The notes under the pieces were generated by a model. That model was not told the DNA's origin and ran no database searches. It saw only the letters and a program-made list of their open reading frames with translations. A stretch of 64,000 nt of DNA from Paenibacillus rhizosphaerae. Its GTDB lineage: Bacteria; Bacillota; Bacilli; Paenibacillales; Paenibacillaceae. How positions within the stretch are numbered: the first letter of the stretch is position 1; each line of letters begins with the position of its first letter. Shown here one piece after another: positions 45,923-54,283 of the stretch. The DNA lies in the NCBI RefSeq assembly GCF_014192015.1, contig NZ_JACHXJ010000002.1, positions 62,001-126,000 of the forward strand. Reading direction: 5' to 3'. The position numbers and the translations under genes are program-made.

Positions 45923-47380
45923 TCAGCTGCAGGCGCAGTTCAGCACCGGCTTGCGTGCCGCGGTCGTTTCGTCCAGCCGTGTCACCGGCGTGTCGTACGG
46001 CGCGTTCAGCAGCAGCTCGGGCTGCTCCTCCGCTTCTTTTGCGATGCGGATCATCGTGTCGATAAAGGCGTCGAGCGTGTCTTTGCTCTCCGTTTCCGTT
46101 GGCTCGATCATGATGCACTCTTCCACGTTAAGCGGGAAGTAAATGGTCGGCGGGTGATAGCCGAAATCGAGCAGGCGCTTCGCCACGTCCAGCGTACGGA
46201 TGCCGTACTGCTTGAGGGGCGAGCCCGACATGACGAATTCATGCTTGCAGACGCCCGGATACGGAACGTCAAAGTAAGGAGCGAGCCGGCTCATCATATA
46301 GTTGGCATTCAGCACGGCGCACTCCGATACGCGGCGCAGACCTTCCGGGCCGTAGCTGCGGATGTAGGTATAAGCGCGGACGAGAATGCCGAAGTTGCCG
46401 TAGTACGCTTTGACCCGCCCGATGGACTGGTCGCTGCCGCCTTCGAGCGTATATTTGCCTGCAGCCGTTTTCGATACGAGCGGACGAGGCAGGAACGGAA
46501 CCAGGCGGCTCTTCACGCCGACCGGACCGGCTCCCGGACCGCCGCCGCCGTGCGGCGTGCTCATCGTTTTGTGCAAATTCAGGTGCACGACGTCAAAGCC
46601 CATGTCTCCCGGGCGGGTGATGCCCATGATCGCGTTGGAGTTGGCTCCGTCGTAGTACAACAGGCCTCCGGCTTCATGGACGATGGCGGCAATTTCCTGG
46701 ATTTGCTCTTCGAACAGGCCGAGCGTGTTCGGATTGGTGAGCATCAGCGCCGCGGTGTCGCTGCCGACAGCGGAACGCAGGGCGTCGAGGTCGACGAGTC
46801 CTTTGTCGGTCGACGGGATCGTGATCGTCTTCAGACCTGCGACGGTGGCGCTGGCCGGATTGGTGCCGTGCGAGGAATCCGGCACGATGACCTTGTCGCG
46901 CTGCTCGCCGCGGCTTTCATGGTAGGCGCGGATCATCATGAGTCCGGTCCATTCTCCGTGCGCGCCGGCAGCGGGCTGCAGAGTCACGGCGTCCATGCCG
47001 GTCAGTCCGGCCAAATCGTCCTGCAGACGGTAGAGCAGCTCAAGCGCGCCCTGAATGCTGTCCTCCGGCTGGTACGGATGGATTTTGGCAAAGCCCGGGT
47101 AGCGGGCGACATCTTCGTTCACTTTCGGATTATATTTCATCGTGCAGGAACCGAGCGGATAGAAGCCGTTGTCCACCCCGAAATTGCGGCGGGACAGCTC
47201 GGTGTAGTGGCGGATGACGTCCACTTCATACACTTCCGGCAGCGCGGCCGGCTCCGACCGCAGCATCGAGCTTGGGATTAGCTCTTCCGTTTCCACTACA
47301 GGGACGTCAAAGTCGGGTAAAGAGTAGGCAATCCGTCCAGGATGGCTCAACTCGAAAATCAACGCTTTTTCCTGAATCAT
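45923..47380 (-). CDS. gcvPB: Glycine dehydrogenase (decarboxylating) subunit 2
   Basis: C-terminal half-enzyme of the P-protein, 485 residues. It carries the PLP lysine, Lys271, in [29 protein letters not shown] and [13 protein letters not shown] are typical. With GcvPA it decarboxylates glycine and loads the aminomethyl group on the lipoyl arm of GcvH. Its ATGA start overlaps the gcvPA stop by four bases. Last gene of gcvT-PA-PB. Confidence 0.97.
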   Translation of the reverse strand: MIQEKALIFELSHPGRIAYSLPDFDVPVVETEELIPSSMLRSEPAALPEVYEVDVIRHYTELSRRNFGVDNGFYPLGSCTMKYNPKVNEDVARYPGFAKIHPYQPEDSIQGALELLYRLQDDLAGLTGMDAVTLQPAAGAHGEWTGLMMIRAYHESRGEQRDKVIVPDSSHGTNPASATVAGLKTITIPSTDKGLVDLDALRSAVGSDTAALMLTNPNTLGLFEEQIQEIAAIVHEAGGLLYYDGANSNAIMGITRPGDMGFDVVHLNLHKTMSTPHGGGGPGAGPVGVKSRLVPFLPRPLVSKTAAGKYTLEGGSDQSIGRVKAYYGNFGILVRAYTYIRSYGPEGLRRVSECAVLNANYMMSRLAPYFDVPYPGVCKHEFVMSGSPLKQYGIRTLDVAKRLLDFGYHPPTIYFPLNVEECIMIEPTETESKDTLDAFIDTMIRIAKEAEEQPELLLNAPYDTPVTRLDETTAARKPVLNCACS

Positions 47381-48729
47381 ATGCAGCCCTCCAGCGCTAG
47401 AGCGAATTGGTCAATCTGTTCTTTGGTGCGTCGTTCCGTGACGGCAATCAGCATATGTCCTTCCAGTTCGGAATAAGCTCTGCCGAGGTCATAGCCGCCG
47501 AGGATGCCTTTCTGCAGCAGCTTCGAATTGACTCCGGCCACGCTGGTTCCTTCCGGCAGCTTAATGACAAATTCGTTAAAGTACGGGGACGTGAACGGCA
47601 CGCTTACCCCTGAAATGCTGCCCAGCCGGCGTGCGGCGTAATGGCTCTTCTGGAGATTCAGCTGTCCGATCTCGATCATGCCCTGCTTGCCCATGACCGA
47701 CAGGTACACGGACGCGCAGAGGGCGAGCAGCGCCTGGTTGGAGCAGATGTTGGACGTCGCTTTCTCGCGACGGATATGCTGCTCGCGGGCCTGCAGCGTC
47801 AGAACGAAGCCGCGCTTGCCGTTCCGGTCGACCGTCTGGCCCACGATCCGTCCGGGCATGCGGCGCATATGGTCCTGCGACACAGCAAAGAATCCGCAGG
47901 TTGGCCCGCCCAGGGAAGAAGAGATGCCAAGCGGCTGCGCGTCGCCGACGACGATATCGGCCCCAAGCTTCCCCGGCGCTTCGAGAATGCCGAGGGAGAT
48001 CGGGTTGGTGCTGACGACCATCAGCCCTTTGCTGGCATGGATGAGGTCGCTGATGGAGGGCAAATCCTCGATCGCTCCGAAGAAATTCGGGCTCTGCACG
48101 AGCACGGCGGCCGTCTGGTCTGATACGGCTTCGGCCAGCTCAGCCAGGTTGGTGACGCCGTTTGCGGAAGAGACCTCCACGACGTCGAGTCCGAGCCCTT
48201 TGGCATACGTGCGGACAACTTGACGGGCTTCCGGATGCACCGTGCTGGACACGAGCAGCTGCTTGCGCTTTGTGGCGGCGCTGGCCAGGGAGCCGGCTTC
48301 GGCGAGGGCGGTGGCCCCGTCATACATACTGGCATTTGCGACGGCCATGCCGGTCAGCTCGCAAATGTAGGACTGAAACTCGAAGATCGCCTGCAGCTCG
48401 CCCTGACTGATTTCGGGCTGATATGGTGTATAGGCCGTGTAAAATTCGGAGCGGGACACGACATGATTGATGACCGAAGGAATGTGATGGTCGTAAATTC
48501 CCGCACCCAGAAAGCTGGCATACTGGTCGGTGTTGGCATTTTTAGCGGCAAGCTCCGACAGGTGTGTCGTCAGCGCATATTCATTCAGTCCGGAAGAAAC
48601 GGGCAGTTCGCCTTTGAATCGGATTTCCTCAGGAATGTCCTTGAACAGGTCTTCGAGGGAGGAGACGCCGATCGTCTTCAGCATTTCCTGCTGGTCCTGT
48701 TCGGTCATGGGCAGATAACGGTGTTTCAA
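47377..48729 (-). CDS. gcvPA: Glycine dehydrogenase (decarboxylating) subunit 1
   Basis: N-terminal half of the split P-protein, 450 residues, fold type I without the PLP lysine. [19 protein letters not shown] at the start and [18 protein letters not shown] are diagnostic. TTG 48729 is the start, with AAAGGAG ten bases upstream. It lies between gcvT (61-base gap) and gcvPB (4-base overlap), all under one glycine riboswitch. Confidence 0.96.
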   Translation of the reverse strand: MKHRYLPMTEQDQQEMLKTIGVSSLEDLFKDIPEEIRFKGELPVSSGLNEYALTTHLSELAAKNANTDQYASFLGAGIYDHHIPSVINHVVSRSEFYTAYTPYQPEISQGELQAIFEFQSYICELTGMAVANASMYDGATALAEAGSLASAATKRKQLLVSSTVHPEARQVVRTYAKGLGLDVVEVSSANGVTNLAELAEAVSDQTAAVLVQSPNFFGAIEDLPSISDLIHASKGLMVVSTNPISLGILEAPGKLGADIVVGDAQPLGISSSLGGPTCGFFAVSQDHMRRMPGRIVGQTVDRNGKRGFVLTLQAREQHIRREKATSNICSNQALLALCASVYLSVMGKQGMIEIGQLNLQKSHYAARRLGSISGVSVPFTSPYFNEFVIKLPEGTSVAGVNSKLLQKGILGGYDLGRAYSELEGHMLIAVTERRTKEQIDQFALALEGCI

Positions 48730-48789
48730 GTGGAGTCAGCTCCTTTAGGTTAGGTTGAAAATCGTACTGTGCTGCGTTGGCCCAGCGAT

Positions 48790-49896
48790 TTATTTTCGCT
48801 CGCGTTTGTAGAAAGGGGTGCTCACGACCTTGGCTTTGAGCCGCTTGCCCCGGACATCAACTTCCACTTCGGTTCCAAGGGCGGAATAGCCGTTTTGCAC
48901 GAGCGCGAGACCGAGATTGCGCTTCAGCGTCGGGGACTGGGTTCCCGTAGTCACTTCGCCGATCTGCTCATCTCCCGCATATACGGGATAATGGGAACGT
49001 GGGATGCCCCGGTCGATCATTTCGATGCCGACCAGTTTGCGCGGCACGCCCGACTCCTTCTGCTGCTGCAGGGCCGCCTTGCCGATAAAATCGGCCGCTT
49101 TGCCCAGCTTGACGAAGAAGCCGATGCCGCCTTCGAGCGGGGAGATGTCCTTGGACAGCTCCTGTCCGTACAGCGGCAGCTTCGCTTCGAAGCGAAGCGT
49201 GTCGCGGGCGCCGAGCCCCGCCGGAATCAGGCCCGCGCTCTCGCCCTGCTGAAGCAATCCGCTCCAGACCGCAGGAGCATCCTGTGCGGCCAGGTAGATC
49301 TCAAAGCCGTCTTCCCCGGTGTAACCGGTGCGGGATATCAACGTGCTTGCGCCGAACAGCTTCACATTTTGGATAAAATGAAACGGGGCGAGCTGCCCCA
49401 GATCGGCATCGACGAGCGGCTGCAGCACCGTTTCAGCCTTTGGCCCCTGAAGAGCCAGCAGCGCGGTGCCGTCCGACTCGTTCACCATGTTCACGCCGGC
49501 CGGCCGGTGCTCCTGAAGCCAGGCCCAATCCTTGTCGATGTTGGAGGCGTTCACGACCAGCATGTAGGACTCCTCGCCGAGCTTATAGACCAGCAGGTCG
49601 TCGACAACGCCCCCGTCCGGATAGCACAAGGCGCTGTACTGCGCCTGCCCCGGCTCGAGAACCGATACGTCATTGACGGTCACGAGCTGGAGAATGTCCT
49701 CCGATCCCGGGCCGTCCACCTTGAATTCGCCCATGTGGGAAACGTCGAAGAGCCCGGCAGCCTCGCGGACAGCCTCATGCTCTTTGTGGATGCCGCTGAA
49801 TTGGACGGGAAGCTCCCATCCGCCAAAATCGATGCAGCGGACGCCGGGAACCTGCGCATAGAGAGGAAAAAGCGGTGTTCTTTTTAATTCGGACAT
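48790..49896 (-). CDS. gcvT: Aminomethyltransferase (T-protein)
   Basis: A 368-residue folate enzyme releasing ammonia from the GcvH-bound aminomethyl group and forming 5,10-methylene-THF. [32 protein letters not shown] and the substrate Asp of [14 protein letters not shown] are seen. Strong CGAGGTGAC before ATG 49896. First gene after the minus-strand glycine riboswitch; gcvH is not in this operon but at 53425-53817 on the other strand. Confidence 0.97.
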   Translation of the reverse strand: MSELKRTPLFPLYAQVPGVRCIDFGGWELPVQFSGIHKEHEAVREAAGLFDVSHMGEFKVDGPGSEDILQLVTVNDVSVLEPGQAQYSALCYPDGGVVDDLLVYKLGEESYMLVVNASNIDKDWAWLQEHRPAGVNMVNESDGTALLALQGPKAETVLQPLVDADLGQLAPFHFIQNVKLFGASTLISRTGYTGEDGFEIYLAAQDAPAVWSGLLQQGESAGLIPAGLGARDTLRFEAKLPLYGQELSKDISPLEGGIGFFVKLGKAADFIGKAALQQQKESGVPRKLVGIEMIDRGIPRSHYPVYAGDEQIGEVTTGTQSPTLKRNLGLALVQNGYSALGTEVEVDVRGKRLKAKVVSTPFYKRERK

Positions 49897-49969
49897 GAGT
49901 CACCTCGGTTTTCACGTGTTACCACGGATTGTTTAGGCTTTTCATCACAAAAAGTTCTTTCATGCAGCG

Positions 49970-50033
49970 CAAAAAGGACAGGGCGAAAGAATAAGCATGC
50001 GCCCTACGCACACTTTCTTTCAAGCTCTGTCCT
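49970..50033 (-). terminator. Expression-platform terminator of the gcvT riboswitch
   Basis: Read on the minus strand, AGGACAG (50033-50027) pairs with CTGTCCT (49981-49975), with inner GAAAGAA/TTCTTTC pairing and a T-run. The 5' arm belongs to the end of the second aptamer. Confidence 0.85.
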
Positions 50034-50268
50034 TGGTACCTGAGAGTTACCTTACTACGGATGCCGGTGAATGGAGCGGCCCGGGACTTCACAGGCGAAA
50101 TTCGGGCCCCACATCAACCCCGGGCAACAAGCAAGTTTCCCCTTGGGTGATTCTTACGTTCAGAATTCTCTCCAGAGATGCGTCCGGTAATCGTCCTTTT
50201 GCCTGAGAGATTCACCCGGGTCCGGGCTTACTCCTTCGGCGTTACTGCTCGGCAGTAATCTCTCCCAT
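50022..50268 (-). promoter_or_regulatory. Tandem glycine riboswitch of gcvT-gcvPA-gcvPB
   Basis: On the minus strand two aptamers follow each other. The first opens GGGAGAGAT with GCCGAAGGAG and AATCTCTCAGGCAAAAGGAC. The second opens TCTGGAGAGA with CACCCAAGGGG and AACTCTCAGGTACCAAGGAC. The CTCTCAGG-N-A-AAGGAC cores are diagnostic. Glycine binding should prevent the terminator and turn on the glycine cleavage genes. Confidence 0.97.
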
Positions 50269-50347
50269 TACCATCATCCGCTATACGATTGTTTGTTCAC
50301 GACATCATAAAGCTCGAATCAAATGTTCGAGTTCGTTCTATATATTA

Positions 50348-50376
50348 TTAATACTCAAAGTACAAACTCGTGTCAA
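50348..50376 (-). promoter_or_regulatory. Sigma-A promoter of gcvT-gcvPA-gcvPB
   Basis: Minus strand TTGACA (50376-50371), a 17-base spacer and TATTAA (50353-50348), about 80 bases before the first aptamer. Confidence 0.75.
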
Positions 50377-50537
50377 CAACATTATCATAATGCCTATTTA
50401 CGAATATTACAATGAGTTTATGTTTATAATGTTCGATTTTAGGTGTTTTGATCTAGGTGGAACCTCCAGGGGGATTTTTCGTCCCTGAGCTGCCTGCCGG
50501 GAGTGAAGCAAATCAGGATGTATGAGGAGGAGCTGTG

Positions 50538-51377
50538 ATGATGAAGAACATTGTAGGCGTCGATATGGGATGTACGAAAATGCTGATGGTTGCCGAGGCG
50601 GATGGACAGCTTGTCGAGCACAAGGTCCCCACCGGGCTGGATTGTTCTCTGGAATATCTGGCGGGTGAGATTGACCGTTTTATTTCAGGGCTTCCGTATG
50701 AGCCGGAGGGGCTCGGCATCGCGCTTCCGGGACTCGTTGAGGGAGACCGCCGTCTGCAGTTTTCCGATATCCGCGCGCTGTGCGGGGTGACGTCAGACGA
50801 TTTTGCCAAAGGCCGTTTTCCCTGCCGGCTGATCAATGACGTGAAAGCGGCGACGGTTGCTGAAGCGGCCAATTATCCGGAAAAGGATACGGTCGCGGTG
50901 ATCATGGCCGGCTCGGGGCTGGCGCTCGGGGTCTATTCCAAACAGCGGATGTATACCGGCGCTGGCGGGTTTGCGGGAGAGCTGGGCTACACCGTCATTG
51001 CGACTGAAGCCGGGCCGCGCAAGGTGGACGAATTGGCGGGCGGCATCGGCATTCTCACTGCGGCAGGCTGCGATATCGACGCCTTCCTTGCCAAGATCCG
51101 GGATGGGGACGGCGATTCGTTGGCTTTGCTTGAACGTGCCGGCTTTTACTGCGGGCTGGCGATCACCAACGTGCTGCATCTGTTTAACCCGGACGTTCTG
51201 GTGATCGGCGGCAGCACATCCACGTACCCGGGATATATGGACAGCGCATTGCGGACGGCCGAGAAGCATACGCTGCCGGACATGTTCAAAGCGTGCTCCT
51301 TTGCATCTCCGAAAGACGTCAAACGGATCGTGGCGCTCGGAGCGATGCAATTTTTGCGCACGGGAATGGAGTTTTAG
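50538..51377 (+). CDS. ROK-family sugar kinase-like protein lacking the zinc motif
   Basis: A 279-residue ROK/actin-fold protein: phosphate-1 region VGVDMGCTKMLMVAEADG (usual GGTK reads GCTK), LINDVKAATVAEA, GSGLALGVY, GAGGFAGELGYTVI and the C-terminal NPDVLVIGGSTS. The zinc-binding CxCGxxGCxE block that normally follows is absent, as in a minority of ROK proteins. There is no DNA-binding domain, so it is kinase-like rather than a NagC-type repressor. The start is ATG 50538, seven bases after GAGGAGG. It lies between two glycine-riboswitch operons; a TATAAT at 50425-50430 is a possible -10. Substrate unknown. Confidence 0.85.
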   Translation: MMKNIVGVDMGCTKMLMVAEADGQLVEHKVPTGLDCSLEYLAGEIDRFISGLPYEPEGLGIALPGLVEGDRRLQFSDIRALCGVTSDDFAKGRFPCRLINDVKAATVAEAANYPEKDTVAVIMAGSGLALGVYSKQRMYTGAGGFAGELGYTVIATEAGPRKVDELAGGIGILTAAGCDIDAFLAKIRDGDGDSLALLERAGFYCGLAITNVLHLFNPDVLVIGGSTSTYPGYMDSALRTAEKHTLPDMFKACSFASPKDVKRIVALGAMQFLRTGMEF

Positions 51378-51397
51378 ACGAGGCCGCATATGTTATA

Positions 51398-51427
51398 TTG
51401 ACACCCGTATTCGCTCTGCTTTATTCT
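51398..51427 (+). promoter_or_regulatory. Promoter of sdaAB-sdaAA-gcvH
   Basis: TTGACA (51398-51403), an 18-base spacer and TATTCT (51422-51427), just before the glycine riboswitch. Confidence 0.65.
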
Positions 51428-51495
51428 TAGTTCAGAGTTTGGAAAAGTAGAGCGGACGCTTGGAAAGTAATTGAATATTCAGCGGATGAACGCGC

Positions 51496-51685
51496 GCGGG
51501 AGAGACCGCCCATCGTATAAGGGCGGCACCGAAGGAGCAAGCTGCAGGTAGGCACATGCAGGCAGCTAATCTCTCAGGTACAAGGAACCGCCGCGGGACG
51601 CGGCTCTGGAGAGAGCTATACGGCCACCCAAGGGGAACGCGGCGCACCATGCCGCACAAACTCTCAGGTACAAGGGACAGAGAAA
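51496..51685 (+). promoter_or_regulatory. Second tandem glycine riboswitch, upstream of L-serine dehydratase and gcvH
   Basis: Two aptamers: GCGGGAGAGACC with CACCGAAGGAGCAAG and AATCTCTCAGGTACAAGGAACCG, then GGCTCTGGAGAGAGC with CACCCAAGGGG and AACTCTCAGGTACAAGGGACAGAG. Same diagnostic cores as the gcvT riboswitch. A terminator shares the last aptamer strand. Confidence 0.96.
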
Positions 51686-51719
51686 AGGTGCTGACGCCTT
51701 TTTTGCTGTCCTTTTTTTT
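51675..51719 (+). terminator. Expression-platform terminator of the sdaAB riboswitch
   Basis: GGACAG (51675-51680) pairs with CTGTCC (51706-51711), with inner AAAAGGTG/CGCCTTTT, then eight T. The GGACAG arm is also the closing strand of aptamer 2, so glycine binding competes with termination. Confidence 0.9.
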
Positions 51720-51773
51720 GTCCAGCCCATCGCAAAGCGCGTCGAAAATAGCTAACGGGGAGCGTAGAACCAA

Positions 51774-52448
51774 GTGAGATTTAAAAATGTGTTTTCCATC
51801 ATCGGTCCCTCCATGGTAGGGCCATCCAGCTCGCACACCGCGGGAGCGGTACGCATCGGCAGAGTGGCACGGCAGCTGCTGGGCTGCCAGCCGGAGACGG
51901 CCAAGATGACGCTGTTCGGTTCTTTTGCTGAGACGTATTGGGGGCATGGAACCGATTTGGCGCTGACTGCCGGGCTGATGGATTATGAAACGGATGATCA
52001 GCGGATTCCGCAGGCTGACGTGCTGGCCGAAGAAGCCGGCATGACCCTGGAGTGGGTTCAGGGCCGGGGCAATGGACCCCATCCGAACTCGGTCAAAATC
52101 CAGCTGACCGGGGGCGGACGGACAGCTGAAATCGTAGCGGCCTCGATTGGCGGCGGGACGATCGCGGTGTATTCGGTGAACGGTTTTGACGTGCAGATCA
52201 CGGGCGAATACCCGACCCTGGCGGCGAAGCATTCCGACAGTCAGGGAGTTCTGGCCAACATGACCGCGCTGCTGAGCCGGGATGGATATAATATCGGGTA
52301 TATGGATGTGGACCGCAAGGGCCGCAGCGGGGATGCGATGACGGTGTTCGAACTGGATTCCGCTCCAGGGGAGAGCACCATTCAGGACATCTGCAAGCTC
52401 CCCCACATCAAGGAAGTAACGATGATCGATTTGACCAAAAGGAGCTAA
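51774..52448 (+). CDS. sdaAB: L-serine ammonia-lyase, iron-sulfur dependent, beta subunit
   Basis: A 224-residue subunit of the Fe-S serine dehydratase that deaminates serine to pyruvate. SIIGPSMVGPSSSHTAGAVRIG at the start is the family signature, and the C-terminal ACT domain (LLSRDGYNIGYMDVDRKGRSGDAM) may sense serine. GTG 51774 with GGGGAG upstream. First gene after the plus-strand glycine riboswitch, seven bases from sdaAA. Confidence 0.95.
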   Translation: MRFKNVFSIIGPSMVGPSSSHTAGAVRIGRVARQLLGCQPETAKMTLFGSFAETYWGHGTDLALTAGLMDYETDDQRIPQADVLAEEAGMTLEWVQGRGNGPHPNSVKIQLTGGGRTAEIVAASIGGGTIAVYSVNGFDVQITGEYPTLAAKHSDSQGVLANMTALLSRDGYNIGYMDVDRKGRSGDAMTVFELDSAPGESTIQDICKLPHIKEVTMIDLTKRS

Positions 52449-52455
52449 ACGTCAT

Positions 52456-53376
52456 ATGAGATTCGAGACCCTCGAACAGCTGGCGGACATTTGCCGCCAG
52501 GAAAACAAGACGATTGCCGAGGTTATGCTTGAGGATCAGGCGCGGGAAACGGGCGTCTCCCGCGAGGAAGTGTTCAGGCAAATGGCCGAATACTACGGTG
52601 TGATGAAGGAAGCGGTGCGCCAGGGGCTCACCGGTAACACCAAGTCGCGGAGCGGGCTCACCGGCGGCGATGCCAAAAAGGTGTCCGATTACATGCAGCA
52701 GGGGGAAACATCGCTTGGCGGCCCTGCGGCCGAGGCGATGGCTTACGCGCTGGCGGTATCGGAGGTGAACGCCTCGATGGGACGGATTATCGCGACACCG
52801 ACGGCGGGCTCGTGCGGAATCATCCCCGGGGTATTCGTCAGTGCTCAGGAACGTTTCGGCTGGGAGGACGAACATTTGGTCAAGGGCTTGTTCTGTGCCG
52901 GTGCCATAGGTTATGTTATAGCCAATAACGCCTCGATCTCGGGGGCGGAAGGCGGCTGCCAGGCGGAAGTCGGTTCGGCGATCGGCATGGCCGCGGGCGC
53001 GATGGTCGAGCTGCGCGGCGGTACGGCCCAGCAGGCCGTTCATGCCGTGGGCCTGGCGCTGAAGAACTGCCTCGGCCTGATCTGCGATCCGGTCGCCGGG
53101 CTGGTGGAAATTCCATGCATCGTCCGGAACGGGCTGGGGGCCGTCACCGCCCTGGCGGCTTCGGACATGGCGCTTGCCGGCGTGGGCAGCGTCATCCCGG
53201 CCGATGAAGTGATCGGCGTCATGCTGGAGGTCGGAAGCGCCATGCCGGCCAAGCACCGCGAGACCGGGAAGGGCGGACTCGCTCAGACGCCGACAGGCCG
53301 CAAGCTGACCAAGGAATTGGTGGAACAGCGCCGCAGAAAGGCCAAAGAAGCTAAGACGGCTGCCAAGGAAGATTAG
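52456..53376 (+). CDS. sdaAA: L-serine ammonia-lyase, iron-sulfur dependent, alpha subunit
   Basis: A 306-residue catalytic subunit. Cluster-ligand Cys occur in TAGSCGIIPGV, GGCQAEVGSAIGMAAGAM and KNCLGLICDPVAG, the three regions that bind the [4Fe-4S] in this family. AAAGGAG lies 11 bases before the ATG. Co-transcribed with sdaAB and, 48 bases later, gcvH. Confidence 0.95.
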   Translation: MRFETLEQLADICRQENKTIAEVMLEDQARETGVSREEVFRQMAEYYGVMKEAVRQGLTGNTKSRSGLTGGDAKKVSDYMQQGETSLGGPAAEAMAYALAVSEVNASMGRIIATPTAGSCGIIPGVFVSAQERFGWEDEHLVKGLFCAGAIGYVIANNASISGAEGGCQAEVGSAIGMAAGAMVELRGGTAQQAVHAVGLALKNCLGLICDPVAGLVEIPCIVRNGLGAVTALAASDMALAGVGSVIPADEVIGVMLEVGSAMPAKHRETGKGGLAQTPTGRKLTKELVEQRRRKAKEAKTAAKED

Positions 53377-53424
53377 AACATGAACGGCAGCCCCAAAATT
53401 GAAATCAAAGGAGACGCGAAATCG

Positions 53425-53817
53425 ATGAGCAATGTGAAGGAGAACCGTTGGTACAGCAAGGATCATGAATGGGTGGAAAAGGCAGGCGGATCTGTGGTCC
53501 GCATCGGGATCAGCGACTTCGCCCAGCATCAGCTGGGGGACATCGTGTTTGTGGAGCTGCCGGAAGCCGGCGCCGACGTGGCGGCCGAAGAGAGCATCGG
53601 AACGATCGAGTCGGTCAAAACCGTGTCGGATCTGTTCAGTCCGGTAAGCGGCAAAGTGACCCAAATCAACGATGCGCTGGAAGGAGAGCCGGAACTCGTC
53701 AACAGCGAGCCGTACGACGGAGGCTGGATGATCGAGGTAGAGGTTGAAGGAGACTTGGACGAGCAGCTGCAATCGCTGCTGACGGCAGAGCAGTATGAGC
53801 AATTTTTGAACGAATAA
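53425..53817 (+). CDS. gcvH: Glycine cleavage system H protein
   Basis: Lipoyl carrier of 130 residues shuttling the aminomethyl group between GcvP and GcvT. The lipoylated Lys65 is in GTIESVKTVSDL; the N-terminal RWYSKDHEWV is typical. ATG 53425 has AAAGGAG eleven bases upstream; the in-frame ATG at 53380 lacks a site. Unusually it is the last gene of the serine dehydratase operon rather than part of gcvT-PA-PB. Confidence 0.96.
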   Translation: MSNVKENRWYSKDHEWVEKAGGSVVRIGISDFAQHQLGDIVFVELPEAGADVAAEESIGTIESVKTVSDLFSPVSGKVTQINDALEGEPELVNSEPYDGGWMIEVEVEGDLDEQLQSLLTAEQYEQFLNE

Positions 53818-53832
53818 TAACGACATCAAGAC

Positions 53833-53870
53833 AGGGGCTGTGGCACATTGTGCCGCAGCCCCTTTGATTT
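53833..53870 (+). terminator. Terminator of sdaAB-sdaAA-gcvH
   Basis: AGGGGCTGTGGCACA pairs with TGTGCCGCAGCCCCT (one G-T-type mismatch), then TTGATTTT. Confidence 0.9.
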
Positions 53871-54018
53871 TATACGACCGACTTGATACGACGGCCCGTT
53901 ACGCCTTTACTGCTTATTGCACCTGCAGCGCGGGTTATTTTTATACCATTCCCTCAAGCCGCCTTATTCTTATGATGATAAAATTTATAAATATTCAGCG
54001 GAGCTAGACGCGGTCTGT

Positions 54019-54049
54019 CTTCTTTGAAGGTACGTCGATCGACGTTTTT
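54019..54049. repeat. Dispersed short repeat, copy A
   Basis: 31 bases sharing 24 positions with 57512-57542. It centres on TTGAAGGTACG followed by the dyad ACGTCGATCGACGT and TTTT. It lies in the 53871-54283 gap, which otherwise shows only a possible -10 TATAAT near 54128-54133. Confidence 0.55.
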
Positions 54050-54283
54050 CGTAAGACTGCCCCGCATCTATGATTCTATGATTTGGAAGAACCGTGCAAC
54101 TATGGGGTAAATGCTAGCGTACAAGCATATAATGATTTCACAGTGCAGTCACAGCTGTCCCGTAAATTTGGGCAGGGAAAAGCTTATAGAACCCCTTACA
54201 AATGGCAAGAAAGTAACATAGGATGTAGTGAAAGCGATTTTTTGTAGCATATATTCAGGTAAACCATGGTGGTGAGATGAATC

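Noticed and set aside
46154-47281. A 375-codon open frame antisense to gcvPB
   Set aside because: Shadow of the gcvPB frame with no start signal or family features.
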